In this document: positions 35,510-44,006 of the stretch, one piece after another
How positions within the stretch are numbered: position 1 is the first letter of the stretch
Layout of the letters: each line of letters begins with the position of its first letter
Assembly: GCA_021845985.1 (NCBI GenBank)
Contig: JAJZES010000029.1
Span: 122,112-186,111, forward strand
From: Pseudomonadota bacterium
Lineage (GTDB): Bacteria > Pseudomonadota > Alphaproteobacteria > Acetobacterales > Acetobacteraceae
Length of the DNA stretch: 64,000 bases
Direction of reading: 5' to 3'
The notes under the pieces: generated by a model
Seen by the model: only the letters and a program-made list of their open reading frames with translations
Database searches by the model: none
What the model was told of the DNA's origin: nothing
Translations under genes and position numbers: made by a program

Positions 35510-37153
35510 TCATGCCGCCAGCGGGTCGCGCGGCAGCACCCGGTGCAGCAGCACGTCACGCGCCAGATCGAGCCGGGCGTCGTCCTGCAGCCGCCGCGCC
35601 TCCCACGCCATCGCCGCCGCCGAGGTCACATGATAGAGCGCCGACGCCGCCTGACGCGCCAGCGTCTGATCCGCCGCCGCGCGCCGCGCCAGCGCCACCG
35701 CCCGATCGAGCAGCGCCGGCACCTCCGCCAGCGTCTCCCCCAGCCCCATCAGATGCGCGCGCAAGGCGTCGAGCCCGCCCTGCCGCGCGTCGGCGCGCAG
35801 CACGTCCAGCGCCACCACGTTGCTGGTGCCCTCCCAGATCGAGCCGAGATGGGCGTCGCGCAGCAGCCGCGCATCCGGCCATTCCTCGATGTAGCCGCAG
35901 CCGCCGCGCACCTCCATCGCATCGCCGGTGACGCGCCGCGCATCGCGGCAGGCGCGGAACTTGATCAGCGGCGTCAGCACCCGCAGCAGCGCATAGGCCC
36001 CGGCCTCGCCGGCATCGGCGCGGCGCAGCGCCTCGGCCGCCTGGAACATCATGCTGCGCGCCTGCTCCATCGGCAGACGCAGCTTGGCCAGTTGCCGGCG
36101 CATCAGCGGCAGCTCGATCATCCGCCGGCCGAACACCTCGCGCCGCGCGGCGACGAACTCCGCCTCGGTCACCGCGCGGCGCATCAGCCCGGCGGCGCGC
36201 ACCCCGTTCGACAGCCGCGAATTGTTCACCATGTCGGCGATCTGGCGAAATCCGGCGCCGATGTCGCCGACGAGATAGGCGCGTGCGCCCTCCAACCGGA
36301 TTTCCCCGCTCGCCATCGAGCGGGTGCCGAGCTTGTCCTTCAGCCGCAAAATCCGGTACGCATTCGCCGTCCCGTCGGCGAGGCGCCGCGGCAGCAGGAA
36401 CAGCGCCACGCCACGGATGCCCGCCGCCGCCCCCTCCGGCCGCGCCAGCACCATCGCCAGATCGGCGTCGGCGTTGGAACAGAACCATTTGTCGCCGCTC
36501 AGCGCCCACATCCCGTCATCGCAGGCGACCGCGCGCACCGTGGTCGCGCCGACATCCGAGCCGGCGCCCTGCTCGGTCATGAACATGGCGCCCTGGAACA
36601 GCACATCCAGATCCTGCGCGGTCAGCGCCGGCAGGTAGCGGGCGACCAGCGCCGGGTCGCCGAAACGGCGCAGCGTGCGCGTCAGGCTGTCGGTCATGCT
36701 GACCGGGCACATCAGCCCGAACTCCGCCTGAACGAACAGATAGGTCAGCAGATATTTCGCCACCGGCGGCATCGGCGCCGGCCAGCCGAGCACGCCGGGG
36801 CGATGCGACAGCGCCGCCAGCCCGAATGTGCCGAAGGCCAGCCGCTCCATCTCGATATAGGCCGGATGCTTTTCGATCCGCTGCTCATCCGCCCCGGTGC
36901 GGCTGCGCGGGTGCAGCACCGGCGGGCTGCGGTCGGCCTGCCCGGCCAGCGTGTCGAGCGCGCCGCCGGCCAGCGCCCCGAGCCGATCCAGATGCGGGTC
37001 GAGATGCGCCAACAGATCGGCCGGCAGATAAAGCGCCGCCAGCCGCCGCAGATCGGGGTCGGCGCGATAGAGGTTGAGGCCGAAACTGTCCGGGATCGCC
37101 GCGGCGCCGGCCGGGACGGCAGCGGCGGATGAGGCAGCGGCGGGGGCGGTCAT
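35510..37153 (-). CDS. AidB-like acyl-CoA dehydrogenase
   Basis: A 547-residue flavin dehydrogenase in the larger AidB-type branch. Landmarks are FGLMCPVSMTDSLTRTLRRFG, GAMFMTEQGAGSDVGATTVRA, KWFCSNADADLAMVLARPEG, KDKLGTRSMASGEIRLEGA, EVRGGCGYIEEWPDARLLRDAHLGSIWEGTSNVVALDVLRA in pieces, with WEGTSN at the active site. The ATG at 37153 overlaps the upstream binding-protein stop by four bases. The added C-terminal helical extension of roughly 130 residues fits AidB-type length. AidB itself binds DNA after alkylation damage, but many relatives are ordinary acyl-CoA dehydrogenases; substrate unknown. Confidence 0.88.
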   Translation of the reverse strand: MTAPAAASSAAAVPAGAAAIPDSFGLNLYRADPDLRRLAALYLPADLLAHLDPHLDRLGALAGGALDTLAGQADRSPPVLHPRSRTGADEQRIEKHPAYIEMERLAFGTFGLAALSHRPGVLGWPAPMPPVAKYLLTYLFVQAEFGLMCPVSMTDSLTRTLRRFGDPALVARYLPALTAQDLDVLFQGAMFMTEQGAGSDVGATTVRAVACDDGMWALSGDKWFCSNADADLAMVLARPEGAAAGIRGVALFLLPRRLADGTANAYRILRLKDKLGTRSMASGEIRLEGARAYLVGDIGAGFRQIADMVNNSRLSNGVRAAGLMRRAVTEAEFVAARREVFGRRMIELPLMRRQLAKLRLPMEQARSMMFQAAEALRRADAGEAGAYALLRVLTPLIKFRACRDARRVTGDAMEVRGGCGYIEEWPDARLLRDAHLGSIWEGTSNVVALDVLRADARQGGLDALRAHLMGLGETLAEVPALLDRAVALARRAAADQTLARQAASALYHVTSAAAMAWEARRLQDDARLDLARDVLLHRVLPRDPLAA

Positions 37154-38376
37154 CGCTGCACCAGCGCACAGCCACCCTCCGCCATCGGGCGGAAGGCATG
37201 CGCGCCCGGCGTCGTCTCGACCAGCGAATAGACATCCCACGGCCCGCGGCTGTCGGCCGGCGCCTTCACCCGGAACAGGCTGACCGGGCAGAGGAACCGC
37301 CCATCCTCGCGGATGCTGGCGGTGCCGAAGCAATCGTCGTCGGTCGGCATGCCCTTCATCGCCGCGATGGCGGCCCGCCCGGAGGCGCGGGCCGGCACCG
37401 GCCCCAGCGCCGCCACCGCCTTGAGGTAATGCGTCACCCCGGCATAGCAGCTCGCATGCAGGCTGCTCGGGTAGTTGTTCGGCGATTTGGGCAGGAACCG
37501 CTGGGTAAAGGCGCGGGTGCGATCGTTGAGGTTCCAGTAGAATGTTTCGGACACCAGCAACCCCTGTCCAGTCTCCAGGCCCATTGATTTGACCTCGGTG
37601 ATGAAGCCGAACACCGCGGCCAGCGTCAGCCCGGATTTTGCCAGCCCGAACTCATGCGCCTGCTTGACGCAGTTCTCCATGTCGCCGCCGGTGTTGCAGA
37701 AGCCGATCACCTTGGCGCCGCTCGCCTGCGCCTGCAGCAGGAAGGCGGAGAAATCCACCGTGCCGGGGAACGGATAGGCGACACTGCCCAGCACCTTGCC
37801 GCCGTCCGCGGTCACCAGGGCGGTCACGTCATTGGCCAGCGTATGGCCGAATGCGTAATCGGAAACGATCAGAAACCAGGTGTCGCCGCCGCCGCGCAGC
37901 ACCGCGCTGCCGGTTGACTTGGCATCGCCATAGGTGTCCGGGGCAAAATGGATGGCATTGGCGCTGCAATACTTCCCCGTCAGCGTGGCGGAGGCGGCGC
38001 CGGTGATCAGCGCGACCTTGTCTTTCTCCTTGACCACCGTTCCGACCGCCAGGGCGATGGCGGTGTTGTTGAGATCGGCGATTGCATCGACCCCGTCACG
38101 GTCAATCCACTGCCGCGCCACGCCGACGCCGATATCGGGTTTCTGCTGATGGTCGGCGGCCAGAATCTCGACCCGGAAGCCATGCTGCTCGGGCCGGAAA
38201 TCCTCCACCGCCTGCTTCGCCGCCAGCACCGAGGTTGGACCGGAATTGTCGCGGTACTGGCCCGACAGGTCGGTCAGGACGCCGATGCGGATGATCGGGG
38301 TCTCCTGCGCGCGCACCGGGCCGGCGGCAATGGCGGCGGCGGTGCCGGCCAGCAGGTGGCGGCGGGACAGGGTCAT
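37150..38376 (-). CDS. Branched-chain amino acid-type (LivK) ABC substrate-binding protein
   Basis: A 408-residue periplasmic binding protein of the Peripla_BP_6 type. A twin-arginine-like leader (MTLSRRHLLAGTAAAIAAG) precedes cleavage near VRAQE, and IRIGVLTDLSGQYRDNSGP begins the mature fold. The ATG at 38376 has a strong AAGGAGG ribosome-binding site; the in-frame ATG 17 codons upstream is not needed. No permease or ATPase genes accompany it, and it is translationally coupled to the AidB-like dehydrogenase. It may feed an unlinked Liv system or sense an acid used by that enzyme. Ligand unknown. Confidence 0.9.
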   Translation of the reverse strand: MTLSRRHLLAGTAAAIAAGPVRAQETPIIRIGVLTDLSGQYRDNSGPTSVLAAKQAVEDFRPEQHGFRVEILAADHQQKPDIGVGVARQWIDRDGVDAIADLNNTAIALAVGTVVKEKDKVALITGAASATLTGKYCSANAIHFAPDTYGDAKSTGSAVLRGGGDTWFLIVSDYAFGHTLANDVTALVTADGGKVLGSVAYPFPGTVDFSAFLLQAQASGAKVIGFCNTGGDMENCVKQAHEFGLAKSGLTLAAVFGFITEVKSMGLETGQGLLVSETFYWNLNDRTRAFTQRFLPKSPNNYPSSLHASCYAGVTHYLKAVAALGPVPARASGRAAIAAMKGMPTDDDCFGTASIREDGRFLCPVSLFRVKAPADSRGPWDVYSLVETTPGAHAFRPMAEGGCALVQR

Positions 38377-38561
38377 GGTTCGGTTCCTCCTTGGCCACAG
38401 GCTGAACCGAGCCGACCGGATCGGCAAGGGTGCGATCCCAGGGGCGCGGTCCGGGCGACAACCCGGGTGCCGGCATTGCGCAGAAAGACAGCGACCGATC
38501 CGTTCGTTCTGTGGTGTCCTGCGAGGGGCGCGCGGAGGGACAGGGCAAAGTGGTACGGACG

Positions 38562-38792
38562 ATGGCGGAGGCAGAGCAGCGGATCGCCGAGTTGGAGCAG
38601 TGCGTGTCGCACCTGCGGCATGGCGTCAACGGCGCGCTGACACCCGGACTGATGATGGCGGACCGGCTGCGCGCCGACCCCGACCCGCGCATTCAGAAGG
38701 CCGGCGACGCGGTGGTGCGCTCGATCCTGAACGCCGTGGAGCTGTTGAAGGCGAGCCGCGACGTGGTCGCCCCGCCGCCGCCGCTGGACTGA
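38562..38792 (+). CDS. Small helical protein, histidine-kinase-DHp-like
   Basis: A 76-residue, mostly alpha-helical protein that I cannot place in a named family with certainty. It begins with a coiled-coil-like EAEQRIAELEQCVSHLRHGVNG and continues GALTPGLMMADRL, then a second helix SILNAVELLKASRDVV, ending in a Pro tail. The first helix resembles the H-box of histidine kinases (x-L-R-H-x-x-N-x-A-L-T-P) but no ATPase domain follows. It could be a phosphotransfer or decoy DHp fragment. The ATG at 38562 is preceded by weak purines; a GTG 12 bases earlier is possible. It lies alone before a hairpin at 38799-38822. Confidence 0.55.
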   Translation: MAEAEQRIAELEQCVSHLRHGVNGALTPGLMMADRLRADPDPRIQKAGDAVVRSILNAVELLKASRDVVAPPPPLD

Positions 38793-38798
38793 GCCGGG

Positions 38799-38822
38799 GG
38801 CAGCCGCATCGACGCGGCTGCC
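38799..38822. terminator. Hairpin between convergent genes at 38792 and 38857
   Basis: A 9-bp perfect stem GGCAGCCGC/GCGGCTGCC with an ATCGAC loop. Flanking CTGAGCC/GGTTCAG can extend it with a bulge, partly inside the small gene's end. Position between convergent stops supports a bidirectional terminator; there is no clear T run. Confidence 0.6.
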
Positions 38823-38856
38823 GGTTCAGCACCACGGCCGACGCGGCGTGGTGGCT

Positions 38857-40074
38857 CTACCGGCCGGTCAGTTCGGCAATTGTCGCCTGCATCGCCGCCA
38901 GATAGTCCTTCATGTCGAGATGCCGCTCGGCATAGCGCCGCGCCGCGCCGCGCAGCTTGCGGTTGAGCTTGTCGTCCTCCAGCAGCCGCAGCACCCCCTG
39001 CGCCACCGCCTTCGGGTCAAGGCCGGACACCAGCAGCCCATTGCGGCCATCGCTGATGAACTCGGTCACCGACTGGACATCGGCGGCGACAATGGCGCAG
39101 CCGCTGGCCAGCGCCTCGCGCAGCGACCAGGAAGCGACGAACGGGTAGGTCAGATAGACATGCGCATCGGAGCGGTTCAGCATGCGCCGATAGACGTCGT
39201 ACAGCACCTGCCCCGGCAGCAGCACCCGGCTGGCGTCGTATTTGCCGGCCAGTTCCTTTTGCAGATGCTCGCGCCAAGTGCCTTCGGAGAGCCGCGCGCC
39301 GTAGCTCACATCATCGCCGCCGACCAGCACCACCTTGACGTCCGGGCGCGCCAAAATCTCCGGCAGCGCCCGCATCATCACATGGAAGCCGCGATAGGGT
39401 TCCAGGTTGCGCGCCACATAGGTCACCAGCTTCTCGCCGGGCGCGACATGGAAGTCGCCGATGCTGAAGCTCTCCCGCCGCGCCGCCGGCGCGGGTTTGC
39501 AGATGTCGAGCTGCGCCCCCTCGCGGATCAGCCGGAGCTGCGGCTGTGCCCATTCGGGATAGCGGGTGCGCTGCCACTCGGTCGGCGTCTGCCCGTGCTG
39601 GCCCATCGTCAGCGCCAGATGGTTGACCACGTTCATCGCCCGGATGCGCGGAAAACGGTCGGCGTTGATCGGAAACTCCGGGTCGTAATCAACGTCCTGC
39701 CCGTCGGTACGGTAGTAGAACTCGAAATAGCCGAGCACCGGGACATCCGGGAACACATCCTGGATGTCGAGCAACTCGCCCCAGCCGTGATGGCCGATGA
39801 CGATGTCGGGCACGAAACCGAGCCGCTTGAGATTGCCGGCCAGCCCGGCCACCAGTTCGGCCCGCCGCGCCGCCATGTCGAAGTCGCGCACCACCTGATG
39901 CAGGCCGTCCTGGTCGGGCTTGGGCGCCTGATACAGCACCCGGCGCACACCCTCGATGGCGTTGCTGTTCGGCTCGGAGATGAAGACGATCTCGTTGGCC
40001 GGGTCGGTGCAGAGATGGCGCAGCAAATGCAGGTACTGGCCGGGAAAGTTCTGATGGACGAATAAATATCGCAC
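38857..40074 (-). CDS. GT4-type glycosyltransferase
   Basis: A 405-residue retaining glycosyltransferase of the GT-B fold. The N-terminal domain begins RYLFVHQNFPGQYLHLLRHL, a known GT4 subgroup opening, and IVIGHHGWGELLDIQDVFPDVPVLGYFEFYY is the acceptor side. The donor-binding half carries YVARNLEPYRGFHVMMRALPEIL, VVLVGGDDVSYG and the catalytic-region SWSLREALASGCAIVAAD. A GTG at 40074 is the best start since no ATG precedes the homologous region. It is the last member of the secretion and glycosylation locus but is separated from the upstream gene by a strong hairpin, so it may have its own promoter. Sugar and acceptor unknown. Confidence 0.88.
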   Translation of the reverse strand: MRYLFVHQNFPGQYLHLLRHLCTDPANEIVFISEPNSNAIEGVRRVLYQAPKPDQDGLHQVVRDFDMAARRAELVAGLAGNLKRLGFVPDIVIGHHGWGELLDIQDVFPDVPVLGYFEFYYRTDGQDVDYDPEFPINADRFPRIRAMNVVNHLALTMGQHGQTPTEWQRTRYPEWAQPQLRLIREGAQLDICKPAPAARRESFSIGDFHVAPGEKLVTYVARNLEPYRGFHVMMRALPEILARPDVKVVLVGGDDVSYGARLSEGTWREHLQKELAGKYDASRVLLPGQVLYDVYRRMLNRSDAHVYLTYPFVASWSLREALASGCAIVAADVQSVTEFISDGRNGLLVSGLDPKAVAQGVLRLLEDDKLNRKLRGAARRYAERHLDMKDYLAAMQATIAELTGR

Positions 40075-40095
40075 GCCGCACTCGCTCGGGCAAAG

Positions 40096-40131
40096 GCGCG
40101 CCCCCGGCGGGCAAACCCGCCGGGGGCGCGC
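40096..40131 (-). terminator. Strong 16-bp hairpin downstream of the Ala/Pro/Lys-tailed protein gene
   Basis: A perfect 16-bp G+C stem (GCGCGCCCCCGGCGGG with its complement) around a CAAA loop, 14 bases after the minus-strand stop at 40145. A short CTTTG follows in the minus direction. It probably ends or attenuates the 49.5-40.1 kb transcript before the GT4 gene. Confidence 0.75.
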
Positions 40132-40144
40132 GGTCGTGGTTGCG

Positions 40145-41146
40145 TCAGCGCCGTTTCGGCGCGGCGGCCGGCTTGACGGGGGCGGCCGGCTTGGCGGGAG
40201 CGTCCGGCCTGGCCGCCGCCTTGCGCTTCGCCGCTGCCGGTGCCGCTGCCGCTGCCGGCGCGGCGGCCGGGGTGGCGGCGGCCGGCGCCGCGGCGGCGCT
40301 GCCACGGCGGCGGATGATGACCTGGAACGCCTCGATCGCTGCCAGACTCTCCGCCTCGCACGCCTCGCCGGCGGCGACCGGCCCGACCGAGGTGCCATCG
40401 ACGAAGCTCGCGGCATAGAACGCCTCATGCGTCTCCGCCGCGGCGCCGCGCAGGCGCAGGCGCAGGCCGAGAATCGGCAGCGCCATCCCCCGGCTGCCGC
40501 AGAACTGCCCGCCCTCGACCCAGGGCGACAGCCAGCCGCGGCCGAGCACCGCCTGATACTCGATCTCCTTGGGCGTCACCTCGCCGGTGGGCGAGATGCC
40601 GAAGCCCTCGATCCATTTCTTGCTGCCGCGCTCACCGAGCCATTCGCCGACCATGGCGCCGACATCGCCGCGCTCGGCGATATGGGCGATCAGTTCCATG
40701 ATTTTCGGCGTGCCCGCCGCCGGCAGCGCCGCCACCGCCTGACCGGCGCCCTGTGGGGCGCGGGCACCGCCGGTCGCCGGTTCGAGCAGGCGCATCACCT
40801 GCAGGTTGGGCGCACCGTCGGTGGCGTTCGGTGCCTGATAGATGGTCACCAAAATCTGCGCCGGGGCGCCGAGCACGCGCACCAGCGCCGCGTCGCCACC
40901 GCCGAGCAGCCAGCCATCCGGGCGGAAGGTGGTGATGGTCACCGCCTCCGGCCGGCTGCCGGGACCGGGCGGCAGCGAGATGCGCACCCCCGGCAGCCCG
41001 GACGCGGCGTCGAGGCTGCGCGATGGCGTCTGCACGATGCAGAACAATCCGGGGTCGAGCGCCATCAGATGGCCACTGACCTTCAACTCGGTGATCAACT
41101 TCGGCCCAGGTGCCTTGTCGGCGGGCGCGGTTTTCGCGTCTGGCAT
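40145..41146 (-). CDS. Unknown protein with Ala/Pro/Lys-rich C-terminal tail
   Basis: A 333-residue protein of no recognised family. Residues 1-280 appear to be a folded, mostly beta domain without signal peptide or membrane helix (LITELKVSGHLMALDPGLFCIVQT, VTITTFRPDGWLLGGGDAALVRVLG, QILVTIYQAPNATDGAPNLQVMRLL). One helical insert reads KIMELIAHIAERGDVGAMVGEWLG. The last 55 residues are low-complexity Ala/Pro/Lys, like histone-H1-type or envelope-anchoring tails. It lies 47 bases after the fused glycosyltransferase gene and before a terminator, so it belongs to that operon. It may be a structural or regulatory partner of surface-glycan export. Confidence 0.7.
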   Translation of the reverse strand: MPDAKTAPADKAPGPKLITELKVSGHLMALDPGLFCIVQTPSRSLDAASGLPGVRISLPPGPGSRPEAVTITTFRPDGWLLGGGDAALVRVLGAPAQILVTIYQAPNATDGAPNLQVMRLLEPATGGARAPQGAGQAVAALPAAGTPKIMELIAHIAERGDVGAMVGEWLGERGSKKWIEGFGISPTGEVTPKEIEYQAVLGRGWLSPWVEGGQFCGSRGMALPILGLRLRLRGAAAETHEAFYAASFVDGTSVGPVAAGEACEAESLAAIEAFQVIIRRRGSAAAAPAAATPAAAPAAAAAPAAAKRKAAARPDAPAKPAAPVKPAAAPKRR

Positions 41147-41193
41147 TCATAATCTCGCTGTCAGGGGTCGCAGTCGCGGAGAGCAACGATCGG

Positions 41194-43857
41194 TCATACC
41201 GGGGCGCATACATCGCCCGGCATCAACCGCAAGGCAAGCAGCGCATTATTGATGGCGGCCGGCGGCAGGCCGAGCGGCAGCAGCCAGCCGCGGCCAGTGC
41301 GGCGGATGCGCTCGGCCGGCGCACCGAGATCGAAGGCGGCCACCGCCAACCCAGCGCGCAGCGCATCCCCGAGGGCATAGCACCAGGTCTCCGGCCAGAT
41401 CGACGGCAGAAACGCCAGATGCACCCCCTCCGCCCGCAACAGCGCCGGCGCCTCCGCGGCGCGGAACGGGCCGGTGACGAACACCCGCCCGGTGTCGAGC
41501 AGGCGCGCATCGTCATGGGTATGGCCGATGACGGTAAACGAAAGCGCAAGATCGCGCCGCGCCGCATCGCGCGCGCAGGCGAGCAGCACGTCATAGCCTT
41601 TCGGGATGCCGATGGCGCCGACCACCCCGACCCGGCGTGGCCCGTCCGGCGGCGGGCGCAGCGGCGGCAGCGCGGCATCGTCCTCGTGCGCTATGACCTC
41701 GGGGCGCAGCGCCGGGAAATGCCGCCGCAGCCGTGCCGCCGCATCGTTGCTCGGCACCACCACCCGCGCCGCCGCGGCCAAATCCGCCGCCGAGCGCGCC
41801 ACCAGCGCCGCCGGACCGATCGCCTCCTCCAGCGCGCTGCCGGCGTCGGCGACACAGGCCTCGCACCCGGCAAGGTCCGGCTCGCCGCAATAGCGGCTCT
41901 CGGCGCCGACCAGATTGATGCGTGGGCAGAACCACGCATAGTCGTGCACCCGCACCTCGCACGGCACGCCGAGGGCGGCGGCCAGACCGGTGACGGCGTG
42001 GTCGTGGCCGAGCAGATGATGCAGCTCGACGCGCGCCACCGCCTCTTCGCGCAGCAGCGCCACCAGCTCGGACATCTCGTCGGGCAGCCGGAAGCGCAGA
42101 TCGGCAAAACCGCCCGCCGGCAGATCGACGGCGCAGATGCCGGGCAGATAGCGCCGCGCCAGCGCCTCGGCGCGCCCGGACGTGTCGGGCACCGGCCGCA
42201 GCAGCAGTGGCCGCAGGCCGGCCGCGGCGATGGCGGCGCAGTGCGCCTGCACCGCACGCTCGACGCCGCCCTGATGGTCATGCGTCACCAGCACCACCGC
42301 CTGCCCGCTGCGCGGCCGCGCCGCGAAGCGCGCCGCATCCAGCGCCCGCCGCGCCGGCGCCAGCTTGTCGGCACGCTGCCAGTCGGCGATCAGCGAGGCG
42401 TAGCCCGGATGCAGGCGTTCGAGAACGTCGAGGTTGCGCGCCAGCAGCGCCGCCTTCGCGGTGCCAAAGGACTGGCCGCCGCGATGCGCCACATAGGCGC
42501 CGGGCACCGCCACATGGCGCCAGCCGAGCGCCGTTGCGCGCAGGCAGAAATCGTTTTCCTCGCCATAGCCCTGGGCGAAGGCGTCCTGGCGCAGCAGGCC
42601 GGTGGCGGCGAGGCATTCGCGGCGGATGTACATGCAGAATCCTACCGCGGTCGGAATCTCGACCGGCGACGGCGCCACGCCGGGCGGCGGCTCGCCGGCA
42701 TAGGTCAGGATGGTGGCGTCGTTGGACAGCGGGCTGGCGGTGCCGACATCGGCGGTGCCCTGCACCGCCGCCCGCAGCCGATCGAGCCAGCCCGGCGCCG
42801 GCAGCGTGTCGCTGTTCAGCAGCACCAGGTCCGGCGCCCCCGCCAGCGCCGCCGCCGCCCGCAGACCGGCATTGGCCGCGGCCGGAAAGCCGCCATTGGC
42901 GCGCTGCCGCAGCAGCATGATCCGCCCCGCCGCCGCCAGCGCATCCAGCATCGCGACGAGTTCCGGCTCCGGCGATGCGTCGTCCACCACGACGATCTGC
43001 GTCCCCGCCGGGGCGGTCGCGGCCACCGCAGCGAGGCAGGCGCGCGTCATCGCCGCGCCGCGATACGCCGGCACCACCACCGCAACGCGCCGCCGCGGGC
43101 GCCGCGCCGCCCGCGCCACCGCGCCGCGCAGCCCGGCCGGCATCGGCAGCCAGGGCGGCGCCTGCATCCGCCCGACCAGCAGCAGCGCCAGCGCGATCAG
43201 CCCCGCCGCCGCCGCCGCCGCCCGCGCCGCCGCCCCGGCATCGATTGGGCTGCCGGCCAGCGCGCGGCCATCGGCGCCGCGCACGCTGACCTTCCCGCTC
43301 AGCCCGGCGACCGCGAAGCCACGCACCCGGGTCAGCGCCCGCGGTGCGGCGATGCTCTGATCGGTTGCGGTGATCCGCCGCACCCGGCCGCCGGCGGCAA
43401 TCTCCAGCACCGGGTCGCGCCCGGCATCGCCCGGATGCCATGCCCAGCCGGCAATGCCCTGTGGCGTCGCCCACACGCTGCCCTCGACGCGCCGCATCGC
43501 CGCCAGCCGCAGCGGGCTGCCGAGCAGATGCCGCCCGCCCAGCGTCACCGCGATGCCGTCCGCAGCCGCGTCGATGTCGGGACGCTCGGCGCAGACGATG
43601 GCCAGCGAGCCATCTGGCCGCCGCCCGCACCACGCCTGCCCCGCCGCCAGCGCCGCCGCGCTCGCCTCATCGGCGAGCACATGCCCCGACAGGCCGGCCG
43701 CCAGCGCCGCCGCCGCCCCGGCCGCGTCACCCGCCCGGCGGCACGCCGCACTGAGGCCGAACCACACTTCCTGCACGTCATGGCGCGTCGTCAGATCGGC
43801 AAACAGCGCCGCTGCCCCGGCATCACCGAGGGCGAGCAGCGCCAGGCCAAGGGACAC
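41194..43857 (-). CDS. Fused GT2-GT4 glycosyltransferase with TPR-like N-terminus
   Basis: An 887-residue protein from GTG 43857. It has a TPR-like start, a beta-rich segment (IAGWAWHPGDAGRDPVLEIA) and one hydrophobic helix (AAAAAGLIALALLLVG). A GT2 domain follows with VAVVVPAYRGAAMTRACL, IVVVDDAS, LVLLNSDTLPAPGWL and GYGEENDFCLRA. The GT4-like half has VLVTHDHQGGVERAVQAH, VRVHDYAWFCPRINLVG and GVVGAIGIPKGYDVLLACA. TPR-like coding (RRWLERARRIAPDDDTVAVSLG) continues in frame upstream to about 44010. There a CTG overlapping the Sel1 gene's stop could be the true start (938 residues). It probably builds two linkages of one surface glycan. Confidence 0.85.
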   Translation of the reverse strand: MSLGLALLALGDAGAAALFADLTTRHDVQEVWFGLSAACRRAGDAAGAAAALAAGLSGHVLADEASAAALAAGQAWCGRRPDGSLAIVCAERPDIDAAADGIAVTLGGRHLLGSPLRLAAMRRVEGSVWATPQGIAGWAWHPGDAGRDPVLEIAAGGRVRRITATDQSIAAPRALTRVRGFAVAGLSGKVSVRGADGRALAGSPIDAGAAARAAAAAAGLIALALLLVGRMQAPPWLPMPAGLRGAVARAARRPRRRVAVVVPAYRGAAMTRACLAAVAATAPAGTQIVVVDDASPEPELVAMLDALAAAGRIMLLRQRANGGFPAAANAGLRAAAALAGAPDLVLLNSDTLPAPGWLDRLRAAVQGTADVGTASPLSNDATILTYAGEPPPGVAPSPVEIPTAVGFCMYIRRECLAATGLLRQDAFAQGYGEENDFCLRATALGWRHVAVPGAYVAHRGGQSFGTAKAALLARNLDVLERLHPGYASLIADWQRADKLAPARRALDAARFAARPRSGQAVVLVTHDHQGGVERAVQAHCAAIAAAGLRPLLLRPVPDTSGRAEALARRYLPGICAVDLPAGGFADLRFRLPDEMSELVALLREEAVARVELHHLLGHDHAVTGLAAALGVPCEVRVHDYAWFCPRINLVGAESRYCGEPDLAGCEACVADAGSALEEAIGPAALVARSAADLAAAARVVVPSNDAAARLRRHFPALRPEVIAHEDDAALPPLRPPPDGPRRVGVVGAIGIPKGYDVLLACARDAARRDLALSFTVIGHTHDDARLLDTGRVFVTGPFRAAEAPALLRAEGVHLAFLPSIWPETWCYALGDALRAGLAVAAFDLGAPAERIRRTGRGWLLPLGLPPAAINNALLALRLMPGDVCAPV

Positions 43858-44006
43858 CGCAACCGTGTCATCGTCCGGCGCGATCCGCCGCGCCCGCTCG
43901 AGCCAGCGCCGCGCCGCCGCCGCCGCGCCAGCGGCCAGCAGCGCCCGACCGCGGGCCAGCGCCGTCCCGGCCAGCTCGGACTGAACGTCGATCTGGGTGC
44001 GCGGGG

